From contig JBDLJB010000009.1 in the NCBI GenBank assembly GCA_039714555.1, forward strand, positions 29,113 to 93,112: 64,000 bases of DNA, in the 5' to 3' direction. Source of the DNA: Namhaeicola sp039714555. Its GTDB lineage: Bacteria > Bacteroidota > Bacteroidia > Flavobacteriales > Flavobacteriaceae. Under the pieces are notes generated by a model. The model was not told the DNA's origin. It did not search any database and saw only the letters and a program-made list of their open reading frames with translations. The translations under genes and the position numbers were made by a program. Shown here piece after piece: positions 34,646-42,822 of the stretch. Each line of letters opens with the position of its first letter. Positions within the stretch are counted from its first letter, which is position 1.

Positions 34646-35272
34646 TTGGATTTAAATATTATCATTCCTTTTTTATCAGCTTCAATTTTACTCACATTAA
34701 TGCCGGGTCCGGATATTATTTATGTCATCATGCAAAGTATTACAAACGGTAAAAAATATGGTATCGTTACAGCTTTGGGTTTGGTGAGTGGAATTTTGAT
34801 TCACACTACACTTATTGCCTTCGGAATTGCTGCAATTATCAATCAATCAGAAGTTTTATTTTTTATCATTAAACTATTGGGTGCATTTTATCTTTTTTAT
34901 TTGGCTTTGGGAGTTTATAGAAGTACAAATTCTATGAATTTTGAAAATAATTCAATTCCGAAGAAATCTTTAAAAGAATTATTCAAACAAGGGTTTATTA
35001 TGAATGTTTTAAATCCGAAAGTAGCCATTTTCTTTTTAGCTTTCTTCCCTGGTTTTATAGTAGAATCTAAGGGTAATATAACTCTTCAAATATATATTTT
35101 GGGGCTAATATTTATGATTCAGGCATTATTGATTTTTACAATAGTATCAGTTACATCGGCTAAATTAACTGGTTTTTTACGACAGAATAAGAAATTTGAA
35201 AAAATTATAAAATGGCTTCAAATATTTGTTTTTATTGCCATTGGGTTTTATATATTGTTTTCAGAAAAGTAA
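34646..35272 (+). CDS. LysE/RhtB family amino-acid exporter
   Basis: 208 residues from a TTG at 34646. The frame extends to an ATG at 34604, but that codon lies within the terminator stem of gapA. From the TTG the protein begins (M)DLNIIIPFLSASILLTLMPG, the usual LysE-family start. Six membrane helices and the MPGPDIIYVIMQSITNGKK motif (P-G-P, N-G-K-K) are present, with VLNPKVAIFFLAFFPGF in the middle. The family exports amino acids such as lysine, threonine or homoserine lactones through the inner membrane; substrate unknown. The N-terminus is the uncertain part. Confidence 0.85.
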   Translation: MDLNIIIPFLSASILLTLMPGPDIIYVIMQSITNGKKYGIVTALGLVSGILIHTTLIAFGIAAIINQSEVLFFIIKLLGAFYLFYLALGVYRSTNSMNFENNSIPKKSLKELFKQGFIMNVLNPKVAIFFLAFFPGFIVESKGNITLQIYILGLIFMIQALLIFTIVSVTSAKLTGFLRQNKKFEKIIKWLQIFVFIAIGFYILFSEK

Positions 35273-35309
35273 ATTTTTGTATTTATAAGATTTTGTATAT
35301 TTGATATTG

Positions 35310-36167
35310 ATGGAAAAAGTTAAGATCATTGAATGTCCTCGTGATGCCATGCAAGGTATAAAAACTCATTTTATTCCTACCAGTTTAAAAGTAAGCTATA
35401 TAAATGCATTGCTAAAAGTTGGTTTTGATACGGTTGATTTTGGTAGCTTTGTTTCTCCCAAGGCAATTCCTCAAATGCGTGATACTGCTGAAGTATTATC
35501 ACAATTAGATCTAAATACAACACAAAGTAAATTGTTGGCAATTGTTGCCAATATTAGAGGAGCAAATGATGCAAGTACCTTTAAGGAGATTGATTATTTG
35601 GGTTATCCGTTTTCAATTTCAGAAATATTTCAAATGCGGAATACCAGTAAAACGATAGCTCAATCATTAAATATCTTGGATGAAATTTTAAATATTGCAA
35701 CGAAAACAAATAAAGAAGTTGTAGCTTATCTTTCTATGGGATTTGGAAACCCTTATGGTGATCCATGGGATATAGATATTGTATCAAAATGGACAGATAT
35801 TTTGGCAAAAATGGGTGTTAAGATCTTATCATTATCAGATACTATAGGAGTTGCAAGTGGAGAAACAATTTCGTATTTATTTTCCAATTTAATTCCTCTT
35901 TATCCAAATATTGAATTTGGTGCACATTTGCATTCACATCCAGGTTTATGGCACGAAAAAGTTGATGCTGCTTTTAATGCAGGTTGTTTGCGTTTTGACG
36001 GAGCAATTAAAGGTTTTGGAGGCTGTCCGATGGCAAAAGATGATTTAACAGGTAATATGCCAACTGAAAAACTGGTTTCATATTTTACTGCCAAAAAAGT
36101 TGACACAAATATCAATGCTTTAAGCTTTGAAAGTGCTTATAATGAAGCAATAAAAGTGTTTGGGTGA
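35310..36167 (+). CDS. Hydroxymethylglutaryl-CoA lyase-like enzyme
   Basis: 285 residues from the ATG at 35310; the TTG three codons earlier adds nothing typical. The TIM-barrel HMGL-like fold shows ECPRDAMQG (substrate Arg and metal Asp), LSDTIGVAS, GAHLHSHPG (metal histidines) and GFGGCPMAKDDLTGNMPTE, the HMG-CoA lyase signature with the catalytic Cys. It cleaves HMG-CoA to acetoacetate and acetyl-CoA, the last step of leucine breakdown. No leucine-degradation partners are adjacent. It starts 37 bases after the LysE gene and converges with the glucokinase gene, stops 6 bases apart. Confidence 0.9.
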   Translation: MEKVKIIECPRDAMQGIKTHFIPTSLKVSYINALLKVGFDTVDFGSFVSPKAIPQMRDTAEVLSQLDLNTTQSKLLAIVANIRGANDASTFKEIDYLGYPFSISEIFQMRNTSKTIAQSLNILDEILNIATKTNKEVVAYLSMGFGNPYGDPWDIDIVSKWTDILAKMGVKILSLSDTIGVASGETISYLFSNLIPLYPNIEFGAHLHSHPGLWHEKVDAAFNAGCLRFDGAIKGFGGCPMAKDDLTGNMPTEKLVSYFTAKKVDTNINALSFESAYNEAIKVFG

Positions 36168-36173
36168 TATTTA

Positions 36174-36914
36174 CTATCTTATTCCTTTAGCTGCAGCTAT
36201 TGCAGCACCTATAATTCCGGCTTCATTTTTATTTTCAGCAGGAATAATTGGTATATCTATTTTTATCTCATCTTTGTATCTATCCAGTTTTTTACTGGCT
36301 CCACCACCAATGATAAATAGGTCGGGTGATAATATAAGATCAATATGTTTGAAATATTTGTTCAATCTTTTTCCCCATTTTTTATAACTAAGATCTTCAT
36401 TTTTTCTAATTGAATCTGCAGCATAATTTTCAAATGGTTCGTCTTTATAACTTACATGTCCTAGTTCGGTATTTGGAATCAAAACACCATTGTAAAACAA
36501 ACCTGAACCGATACCGGTACCAAGTGTTATTACGGCAACCAAACCCTCCTTACCTTTACCGGCACCAAAATTAATTTCAGCTAAAGCTGCAGCATCAGCA
36601 TCGTTTATTACTGTAAAATCAATTCCTGTTACTTTTTTAAATAATTCATCAATCTGGACACCTTTCAAACTAGGGTGTAAATTAGCTCCACTTAAACATT
36701 TTCCATGGGCTAGAGGAGTAGGAAAACCACTTCCTGCTTTTCCTTTCCAATTAAAATGATCTACAATTTCTTTGATTGTTTTTGCAATATTTTCGGGTGT
36801 TGCCGGTTGAGGTGTAGGGATACGATGACGTTCAGAAGCTAATTCACCTGTTTTTGTATCTACAATTGCTCCTTTTATTCCTGAACCTCCAATATCAATA
36901 CCTAATACTTCCAT
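36174..36914 (-). CDS. ppgK: Polyphosphate glucokinase (ROK family)
   Basis: 246 residues. GIDIGGSGIKGAIVD is the phosphate-1 motif of ASKHA kinases, and GFPTPLAHGKC and SGANLHPSLKG are the polyphosphate-glucokinase-specific stretch. VITLGTGIGSGLFYNG is the phosphate-2 motif, ELGHVSY supplies the ROK catalytic region, and IIGGGASKK lies near the C-terminus. It phosphorylates glucose with polyphosphate and often ATP. It lacks the Cys-rich zinc motif of canonical ROK repressors and kinases, as expected for PpgK. It is convergent with the HMG-CoA lyase gene and sits 2 kb from pfkA-gapA, so glucose entry to glycolysis is encoded nearby. Confidence 0.92.
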   Translation of the reverse strand: MEVLGIDIGGSGIKGAIVDTKTGELASERHRIPTPQPATPENIAKTIKEIVDHFNWKGKAGSGFPTPLAHGKCLSGANLHPSLKGVQIDELFKKVTGIDFTVINDADAAALAEINFGAGKGKEGLVAVITLGTGIGSGLFYNGVLIPNTELGHVSYKDEPFENYAADSIRKNEDLSYKKWGKRLNKYFKHIDLILSPDLFIIGGGASKKLDRYKDEIKIDIPIIPAENKNEAGIIGAAIAAAKGIR

Positions 36915-36973
36915 AAAAAATAATTTAAGTTTTATAAAACAAACTTAAGGAAAATATTTTTTTGGGAAAGAAA

Positions 36974-37009
36974 AAACTCTATTTAAATATAAATATCCAA
37001 ATAGAGTTT
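36974..37009 (-). terminator. Terminator of the small barrel gene
   Basis: AAACTCTATTT and AAATAGAGTTT form an 11-bp stem with a 14-base loop. On the minus strand it is followed by TTTTCTTTC. It lies 24 bases after the stop at 37033. Confidence 0.75.
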
Positions 37010-37032
37010 GTTAAAATTTTATTTAAATGTTC

Positions 37033-37479
37033 TTAGAAATGAATTCCAACACCAATACCACCAAATGTAACAGTACCGCCACCAAATTCACCAATAATAC
37101 CCCAGGTATCATTAAATTTATACTCAACACCAACATGACCGTTAATTTCAAAACCACCAGTCACTTCATCATCACCTAAAACAAAACCTGCATCAACACC
37201 AGCCCAGATATCCCATGGTTCAGGTAATTTTAATAAACTGTCAAAATAATAATCAGCTCTAGCCCCAAGATTTATATAATCAAAGCTAAAAGGTACTACA
37301 ATTGCAGGTGAAACTGTGAAGTTTTTGGCAATTGGTATTTCATAATGTGCGTTAATAGCAGAATTGTTGCCAAATTGTACAAATATATTTAGCGCACTGT
37401 AATCTTCTTGCGCATAAGTTGTGTTAGAAAATCCGATCAATAGACCTCCTAGTAATAAGAAAGTAAAAATTTTTTTCAT
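37033..37479 (-). CDS. Small outer-membrane beta-barrel-like secreted protein
   Basis: 148 residues with a signal peptide (about 1-23, ending TTYAQ). The mature 125 residues are a run of short amphipathic strands with Gly and aromatic residues (INLGARADYYFDSLL, DIWAGVDAGFVLG, HVGVEYKFNDTWGIIGEFG), ending GIGVGIHF. This fits a small 8-strand OmpA/OmpX-like barrel. No named family or function is recognised. It is a single gene with its own terminator. Confidence 0.78.
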   Translation of the reverse strand: MKKIFTFLLLGGLLIGFSNTTYAQEDYSALNIFVQFGNNSAINAHYEIPIAKNFTVSPAIVVPFSFDYINLGARADYYFDSLLKLPEPWDIWAGVDAGFVLGDDEVTGGFEINGHVGVEYKFNDTWGIIGEFGGGTVTFGGIGVGIHF

Positions 37480-37626
37480 GGTTAATTAATTTAAAGTTGA
37501 GCTCAAATATAATAATATTTTAATAATTTAATAAAGATGTTAAATAAAAAATACACTTATTGTAAAAACCACCAAAATTTACTCTTTAGTTTTATAGAAT
37601 AAAATCTATTTAATTATATTCAATTT

Positions 37627-38061
37627 TTAATAAATATAAGGAATTAATCGGAATGATTTTTTTGTATATTGAATGTATTGTTCTCCAAACCTTTGTTTTA
37701 GAAAAGCTTCTTCCATACCTATTTTCAATAGCAAAACAATACATAAAGAAATATAAAAAAACAGATTTATGGGTTTGAAGTCATAAATGATCATTGCACC
37801 AAAAAACGTAATCAATCCAAAATACATTGGGTTTCTAATTATTCTATAGGGTCCTTTTTTTATAAAAACTGCATTGTGTTTTACTTCGGGTTGGATGTTA
37901 AAATTCCCAATTTTCATTACTCCAACACCCCAAATTGCTGTTATTATACCAATTATTTGAATTGCTAATAGGTAACCTTTTGTAATAAAATTTTCCGTAA
38001 ATAAGAAGTATGCCAAACAAGAAAACTGTATGATTACAAGAAATAAAGATTTTTTTGACAA
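37627..38061 (-). CDS. Isoprenylcysteine carboxyl-methyltransferase-like membrane methyltransferase
   Basis: 144 residues with four hydrophobic segments. The C-terminal half has KKGPYRIIRNPMYFG (the GPY-x-x-x-RNPxY motif) and EEAFLKQRFGEQYIQYTKKS (EE...FG..Y..Y), which together define the PEMT/ICMT family. These integral-membrane enzymes transfer methyl groups from SAM to lipids or small lipophilic acceptors; the bacterial substrate is unknown. The start is TTG at 38061, since no upstream ATG is in frame and the next Met is far inside the protein. Confidence 0.85.
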   Translation of the reverse strand: MSKKSLFLVIIQFSCLAYFLFTENFITKGYLLAIQIIGIITAIWGVGVMKIGNFNIQPEVKHNAVFIKKGPYRIIRNPMYFGLITFFGAMIIYDFKPINLFFYISLCIVLLLKIGMEEAFLKQRFGEQYIQYTKKSFRLIPYIY

Positions 38062-38152
38062 TTTAAAGACTTTAAATTATTAAAAAATAAATATAGTAAA
38101 ATGAAATTTATTATTGAGATATTTTTATTTTTAAACCTAAATTATTTAAGTG

Positions 38153-39670
38153 ATGAAATTAAAAAGACCTATCAATATATTATTTATTCTATTGCTTTTA
38201 TTGTTTTCTTGTAAACAAAACGATGAAATAATAAAATTTACTTTTTTACAATTAAATGATGTATATGAAATTGGTGCTTTGGGTGGTGGAGAATTTGGCG
38301 GAATGGATAGAGTTGCAACACTACATCAACAATTATTGCAAGAAAATCCTAATACTTTATTGTTCATGGCTGGTGATTTTTTAAATCCGTCTTTGTTGGG
38401 AAATGTAAAATATGAGGGAGAACGTATAAAAGGTAAACAAATGGTTGAAGTAATGAATGCCATGGATTTTGATTTGGTTACCTTTGGAAATCACGAATTT
38501 GACTTGAGTGAAAAATTATTACAGGAAAGAATTGATAGCTCAAACTTTCAATGGATTGCAACCAATATCAAACATATAACAAATAATAAAAAAGAACCTT
38601 ATTATGTTGTTAAAGACACTGGAAGAAATGTAATTCCTAAAACTATAATCTTTGATATAAAAGATACAGATGGTACTGAGATAAAAATTGGATTTTTTAG
38701 TGCAACTATCAATTCAAATCCGGTAGATTATGTGGCGTATAGCGATTTTTATGAAGGTGCTAAAATTGCTTATAACAACTTAAAAACCAAGACAGATCTG
38801 GTTTTTGGCCTCACACATTTAAAAATAAGTCAGGATAAAATGTTGGCAAATATGTTGCCTGAAGTACCATTAATTATGGGAGGCCATGAACATAATAATA
38901 TGTTGGTTACAGTAGGGAATAGCAAAATTTCAAAAGCAGATGCCAATGCCAAAACAGTTTATGTTCATCGATTGATCTATAATACAAAAACTAAAGAGTT
39001 AGCGTTAGATAGTGAGTTGGTTGAAATTAATCCTAATATAGTATCAGATAAAGAAGTAGCTATAATTATTGATAAATGGCAAGCAGTTTTAAATAAAAAA
39101 ATTGAAGAATATTCGCCAAAAGCTTATGAAGTTATCTTTGTAGCAAAAGAGCCTTTGATAGGTTTAGATATTACAGTTAGAAAGGAACAGACAAATCTTG
39201 GAACAATGATAGCCAAAGCAATGGCCTTTGCTTATGATTATCAAGTTGATGGAGCACTGATAAACGGAGGTTCAATGCGCTTGGATGATAATTTAGAAGG
39301 TAATATTACCGGTGTAGATATTTTTAGAGTTATGCCTTTTGGCGGAAGTGTTTTAAAAGTAAAAATTAAAGGTAGCCTGCTAAAAAAAGTTTTAAAATAT
39401 GGGAGATTAAAAGCCGGACAAGGCGCTTATTTACAACGTTATGGTTTTGATCATAATAATGAAACTAAAAAATGGTTTAACAAAGGAAAACCAATTAACG
39501 ACAATAAAATATACACAGTAGCTTTTAGTGATTATTTGTTAAAAGGTTTAGATATTTCTTTCTTAAAACGTGAAAATAAAGATGTTATAGAAGTTTACAC
39601 ACCTAAAGAAGATGAACTAAGCAATGATATTAGAAAGGCTGTGATACAGTATTTAAAAAGTATTAGATAA
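38153..39670 (+). CDS. 5'-nucleotidase/metallophosphoesterase lipoprotein (UshA type)
   Basis: 505 residues from the ATG at 38153; a GTG one codon earlier also opens the frame. A lipoprotein signal ends LLLFSC (Cys about 20). The calcineurin-like domain shows LNDVYE, MAGDFLNPSLLG, FGNHEFD and MGGHEHNN, the four metal-binding blocks. The C-terminal 5'-nucleotidase domain (about 330-505) has GTMIAKAMAFAYDYQVDGAL and NGGSMRLDD. The first motif is LNDVYE rather than the usual DxHG, so the first metal site is modified. It would hydrolyse nucleotides or related phosphate esters outside the inner membrane. It precedes guaB on the same strand by 74 bases. Confidence 0.88.
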   Translation: MKLKRPINILFILLLLLFSCKQNDEIIKFTFLQLNDVYEIGALGGGEFGGMDRVATLHQQLLQENPNTLLFMAGDFLNPSLLGNVKYEGERIKGKQMVEVMNAMDFDLVTFGNHEFDLSEKLLQERIDSSNFQWIATNIKHITNNKKEPYYVVKDTGRNVIPKTIIFDIKDTDGTEIKIGFFSATINSNPVDYVAYSDFYEGAKIAYNNLKTKTDLVFGLTHLKISQDKMLANMLPEVPLIMGGHEHNNMLVTVGNSKISKADANAKTVYVHRLIYNTKTKELALDSELVEINPNIVSDKEVAIIIDKWQAVLNKKIEEYSPKAYEVIFVAKEPLIGLDITVRKEQTNLGTMIAKAMAFAYDYQVDGALINGGSMRLDDNLEGNITGVDIFRVMPFGGSVLKVKIKGSLLKKVLKYGRLKAGQGAYLQRYGFDHNNETKKWFNKGKPINDNKIYTVAFSDYLLKGLDISFLKRENKDVIEVYTPKEDELSNDIRKAVIQYLKSIR

Positions 39671-39710
39671 ATGGATTTTATTATTTTTTTATCAATTCAA
39701 ATTAAAATCG

Positions 39711-39718
39711 TAAATTTG
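39711..39718 (+). promoter_or_regulatory. -7 box TAAATTTG of guaB
   Basis: Perfect TAnnTTTG followed by CC, 26 bases before the ATG. No TTG lies at the -33 position. Confidence 0.45.
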
Positions 39719-39721
39719 CCC

Positions 39722-39740
39722 GCAATTAATTCATAATTGC
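39722..39740 (+). promoter_or_regulatory. Inverted repeat in the guaB leader
   Basis: GCAATTA and TAATTGC, separated by five bases, lie between the -7 box and the ATG (39745). It would be at or just after the transcription start, so it could be an operator or a small mRNA hairpin at the ribosome-binding region. Confidence 0.3.
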
Positions 39741-39744
39741 ACAT

Positions 39745-41214
39745 ATGTCTACCCAAAAAATTTTATTAGAAGGACTTACTTACGATGATGTATTGTTAGT
39801 TCCAGGTTATTCGGAAGTTTTACCACGTGAAGTTAATATTCAAACCAAATTTACAAAAAATATAACAATCAATGCGCCAATCATTTCGGCTGCAATGGAT
39901 ACTGTGACTGAATCGGATATGGCAATAGCGATGGCTCGAGAAGGTGGAATTGGTGTTATTCATAAAAATATGACCATTAAACAACAAGCTTCTGAAGTTA
40001 AAAAAGTAAAACGTTCAGAATCTGGTTTAATCATTGATCCTATCACTTTGAGTAAAGATAAAGATGTTGCTCATGCCAAATCTTTGATGAGGAGATTTAA
40101 AATTGGTGGAATTCCCGTTACTAATAAACAAGGAGAATTGATAGGAATTGTTACCAACAGGGATTTACGTTTTGAAAAAGATGATGAAAGAAAAGTATCT
40201 GAAGTAATGACTACAGAAAATTTAATTACTGCTAAAGAAGGAACATCATTAAAACAAGCCGAAGCAATACTTCAAGAACATAAAATTGAAAAATTGCCTG
40301 TAGTGAATTCAGAAAAAAAATTAGTAGGTTTAATTACTTTTAGAGATATAATCAAAGTTCGTGAAAATCCAAATGCAAATAAAGATTCTTTTGGTAGATT
40401 AAGGGTAGCTGCTGCTATTGGTGTAACTGCAGACTCATTAGAAAGAGCAAAAGCTATTATTGAAGTTGGCGTAGATGCTTTGGTAATTGATACAGCTCAT
40501 GGTCATTCTAAAGGTGTAGCTGCAATTCTTAGAAGTATAAAGAAAGAGTTTCCAAATACTGATATTATTGTAGGAAATATTGCTACAAGTGAAGCCGCAA
40601 AATTTTTGGTAGATGCCGGTGCAGATGCTGTAAAGGTTGGAATTGGACCGGGTTCAATTTGTACAACACGTGTTGTTGCCGGAGTTGGATTTCCACAACT
40701 ATCTGCTATAATGGAAGTTGCAAAAGCACTGGAAGGTAGTGGTGTTCCGATCATTGCTGATGGAGGAATTAGATATACAGGAGATATACCAAAAGCTATA
40801 ACTGCTGGTGCAGATACCGTAATGTTAGGCTCATTACTGGCCGGAACAAAAGAATCACCTGGTGAAACCATAATTTTTGAAGGAAGAAAGTTCAAATCAT
40901 ATAGAGGTATGGGATCTGTAGAAGCCATGACCAAAGGTTCAAAAGACAGGTATTTTCAGGATGTAGAAGATGATATTAAAAAGTTGGTGCCTGAAGGAAT
41001 TGTAGGGCGTGTTCCTTATAAAGGAGAAGTATATGAAACCATGCATCAATTTATTGGTGGTTTAAGAGCGGGAATGGGTTATTGTGGAAGCAAAGATATT
41101 CCAACACAAAAACAAGCTAAATTTGTTAAAATAACTTCTTCCGGTATCTCCGAAAGCCACCCTCATAATGTAACAATTACTAAGGAATCACCTAATTATT
41201 CAAGGAGATCATAA
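39745..41214 (+). CDS. guaB: IMP dehydrogenase
   Basis: 489 residues. LTYDDVLLVPGYSEVLP is the family N-terminus. Two CBS domains (about 95-205) interrupt the TIM barrel. GIGPGSICTTRVVAGVG carries the catalytic Cys, DGGIRYTGDI binds the IMP phosphate, and the mobile flap region includes YRGMGSVEAM and EGIVGRVPYKG. It oxidises IMP to XMP, the committed step of GTP synthesis. The gene has a -7 box and an inverted repeat directly upstream and a long perfect-palindrome terminator downstream. Confidence 0.97.
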   Translation: MSTQKILLEGLTYDDVLLVPGYSEVLPREVNIQTKFTKNITINAPIISAAMDTVTESDMAIAMAREGGIGVIHKNMTIKQQASEVKKVKRSESGLIIDPITLSKDKDVAHAKSLMRRFKIGGIPVTNKQGELIGIVTNRDLRFEKDDERKVSEVMTTENLITAKEGTSLKQAEAILQEHKIEKLPVVNSEKKLVGLITFRDIIKVRENPNANKDSFGRLRVAAAIGVTADSLERAKAIIEVGVDALVIDTAHGHSKGVAAILRSIKKEFPNTDIIVGNIATSEAAKFLVDAGADAVKVGIGPGSICTTRVVAGVGFPQLSAIMEVAKALEGSGVPIIADGGIRYTGDIPKAITAGADTVMLGSLLAGTKESPGETIIFEGRKFKSYRGMGSVEAMTKGSKDRYFQDVEDDIKKLVPEGIVGRVPYKGEVYETMHQFIGGLRAGMGYCGSKDIPTQKQAKFVKITSSGISESHPHNVTITKESPNYSRRS

Positions 41215-41229
41215 ATCTTTATAAAAATA

Positions 41230-41267
41230 AAAAAAACTCTCAAGATTTAAATCTTGAGAGTTTTTTT
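41230..41267. terminator. Bidirectional terminator, perfect 38-bp palindrome
   Basis: The bases pair symmetrically about 41248/41249, with core CTCTCAAGATTT / AAATCTTGAGAG flanked by seven A and seven T. It ends guaB on the plus strand and the secreted-protein gene (stop at 41289) on the minus strand. Confidence 0.9.
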
Positions 41268-41288
41268 ATTACAAATATTTTTATTGTT

Positions 41289-42209
41289 TTAGTTTGTAGG
41301 ACAAGTAATTGAAGTAAAAACAGGATTACCTGAATTATCAACAGTTAAACGCCAGCAATTACCATCAGGTGATTTCATGATTACGCCATCACCAATATCT
41401 TCTAAATAAATATCACCTCCTTTAACCTGTAATTGTGAAGCAGGAGTTGCTGTTCCAATACCAATTTTACCATCATTTTTAATACGTAATCTTTCCGTTC
41501 CACTAGTGCCAAATTTGATATCAAAATCTTCAAATAACCAGATAAAAGCTTCATTTGCACCAAATTGATAGTTAGAACTATTTAACCCTATAACCAAATT
41601 ATTTAATTGATCATTATTAAAAAGCATTCTACTATAAGTATCGGGATGTGAATTATTTAGTCTCAAATTTAAAGCATCTGGATCACCATCATTCATTCTA
41701 ATTTCTAATTGATCATGAGGAGCAGTTGTTAAGGTTCCTATACCAACATTTCCTGCTTTATAACCAATACCGTTACCGTCATTTTTTGGTTTCCAATAGG
41801 AATCACCTGAACTTTTAGCAAACATTGCATAAGGTACACTCACAAACTGACTTGTACCCATGCTCGCATAATTTGTACCACCGGAAACATCAACAGCAGT
41901 TTCTAGATAATAAGTGTCATTTGCCCAATCAATATCAGCAAAAATACCACTTACAACACTCCCTTTACCGATTTGTAAATTGATCAAACCAAAATTATTG
42001 GTAGTTTGATTAAAAGTTTCTTGATATACCGTAGTACCACTTGCACTTGTTTGATGGATGGTAAACTGTAAGCCCATTGCTTGATTTGCAATAATATCAC
42101 CTCCATTATCACGCATAACTGCTTGGTAATTAAAACTTTCTGGGCTTTGTGCTATTACACTAAATATAAATATTAAAAATACAGAGATAGAAAGATAAAG
42201 GTTTTTCAT
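41289..42209 (-). CDS. Secreted protein with tail-fibre-like repeats, unknown function
   Basis: 306 residues with a signal peptide (about 1-20, ending SVIAQ). The N-terminal domain (about 21-130; SFNYQAVMRDNGGDIIANQ, GLINLQIGKG, VPYAMFAK) is a beta-sandwich common in secreted Bacteroidota proteins. The C-terminal part has two GIGT-x(n)-L-x-(V/I) units (NVGIGTLTTAPHDQLEI and KIGIGTATPASQLQVKG), as found in the beta-helical stems of tail-fibre and endosialidase-chaperone proteins. The S74 chaperone domain that often follows is absent. The T9SS type A gene precedes it by 2 bases, so the two are co-translated. Function is not known. Confidence 0.75.
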   Translation of the reverse strand: MKNLYLSISVFLIFIFSVIAQSPESFNYQAVMRDNGGDIIANQAMGLQFTIHQTSASGTTVYQETFNQTTNNFGLINLQIGKGSVVSGIFADIDWANDTYYLETAVDVSGGTNYASMGTSQFVSVPYAMFAKSSGDSYWKPKNDGNGIGYKAGNVGIGTLTTAPHDQLEIRMNDGDPDALNLRLNNSHPDTYSRMLFNNDQLNNLVIGLNSSNYQFGANEAFIWLFEDFDIKFGTSGTERLRIKNDGKIGIGTATPASQLQVKGGDIYLEDIGDGVIMKSPDGNCWRLTVDNSGNPVFTSITCPTN

Positions 42210-42211
42210 GG

Positions 42212-42673
42212 TTAATTCTTTAAGATTTTATAGGTTTTGATTTTTTGGTTATTTTTATATAAAGTTAAAAAGTATAAGCCATTTTTAAGCCGATCTACTT
42301 TTACGGTGTTTGACTGTTGCTTTAATTCATTTTTATATAGCAATTGACCATTAACACTATAAATTTTATAATGAATGTCAGTAAAATCCATAATATCAAT
42401 TAAAAATAATTCTGAAGAAGGATTGGGATATATTTTTACCTTAAAATTTTCGTCAAAATCTTCAACAGCTAAGGCAGCTAAACTGGTTTGATGAAATCCT
42501 TGAGTAATTTGATAACTTCCATTATTAAGTGTGGCAATAGTGACTTCTCCTGCGGTTGCACTTAGATTTCCCGAAGAATTTGAAGTGTCTAAACCATATG
42601 AAGAAATAACTTCTTGAGCTTGTAAAAAAAATGAAAATATAATTAAGAAAAAAAATAGTAAAAATGTCTTCAT
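42212..42673 (-). CDS. Small secreted protein with T9SS type A sorting domain
   Basis: 153 residues. The signal peptide ends FFLQAQ (about 20). A short mature region of about 45 residues (SYGLDTSNSSGNLSATAGE...) is followed by a type A C-terminal sorting domain of about 80 residues: FKVKIYPNPSSELFLIDI, then IYSVNGQLLY and LKNGLYFLTLYKNNQKIKTY. The domain directs export by the type IX system and cleavage or anchoring by the sortase-like machinery. So little is left besides signal and sorting domain that it may serve as an anchor or partner for the 306-residue product encoded 2 bases downstream. Confidence 0.85.
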   Translation of the reverse strand: MKTFLLFFFLIIFSFFLQAQEVISSYGLDTSNSSGNLSATAGEVTIATLNNGSYQITQGFHQTSLAALAVEDFDENFKVKIYPNPSSELFLIDIMDFTDIHYKIYSVNGQLLYKNELKQQSNTVKVDRLKNGLYFLTLYKNNQKIKTYKILKN

Positions 42674-42822
42674 AATAGAGAATGATTATAAAATTGCAGT
42701 TAAATTTACAAAAAATACAGTTATATCCTGAAAATTTTATGAAAATATATTACAATTATAAAAACAGATAAACTTACTTATTTGAAAAATTTGCTCAGTA
42801 TTTTAAAGATAATTAAAGTTAT

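Noticed and set aside
40503..40934. 143-codon minus-strand frame inside guaB
   Set aside because: Antisense to the conserved IMP-dehydrogenase core; no independent motif.
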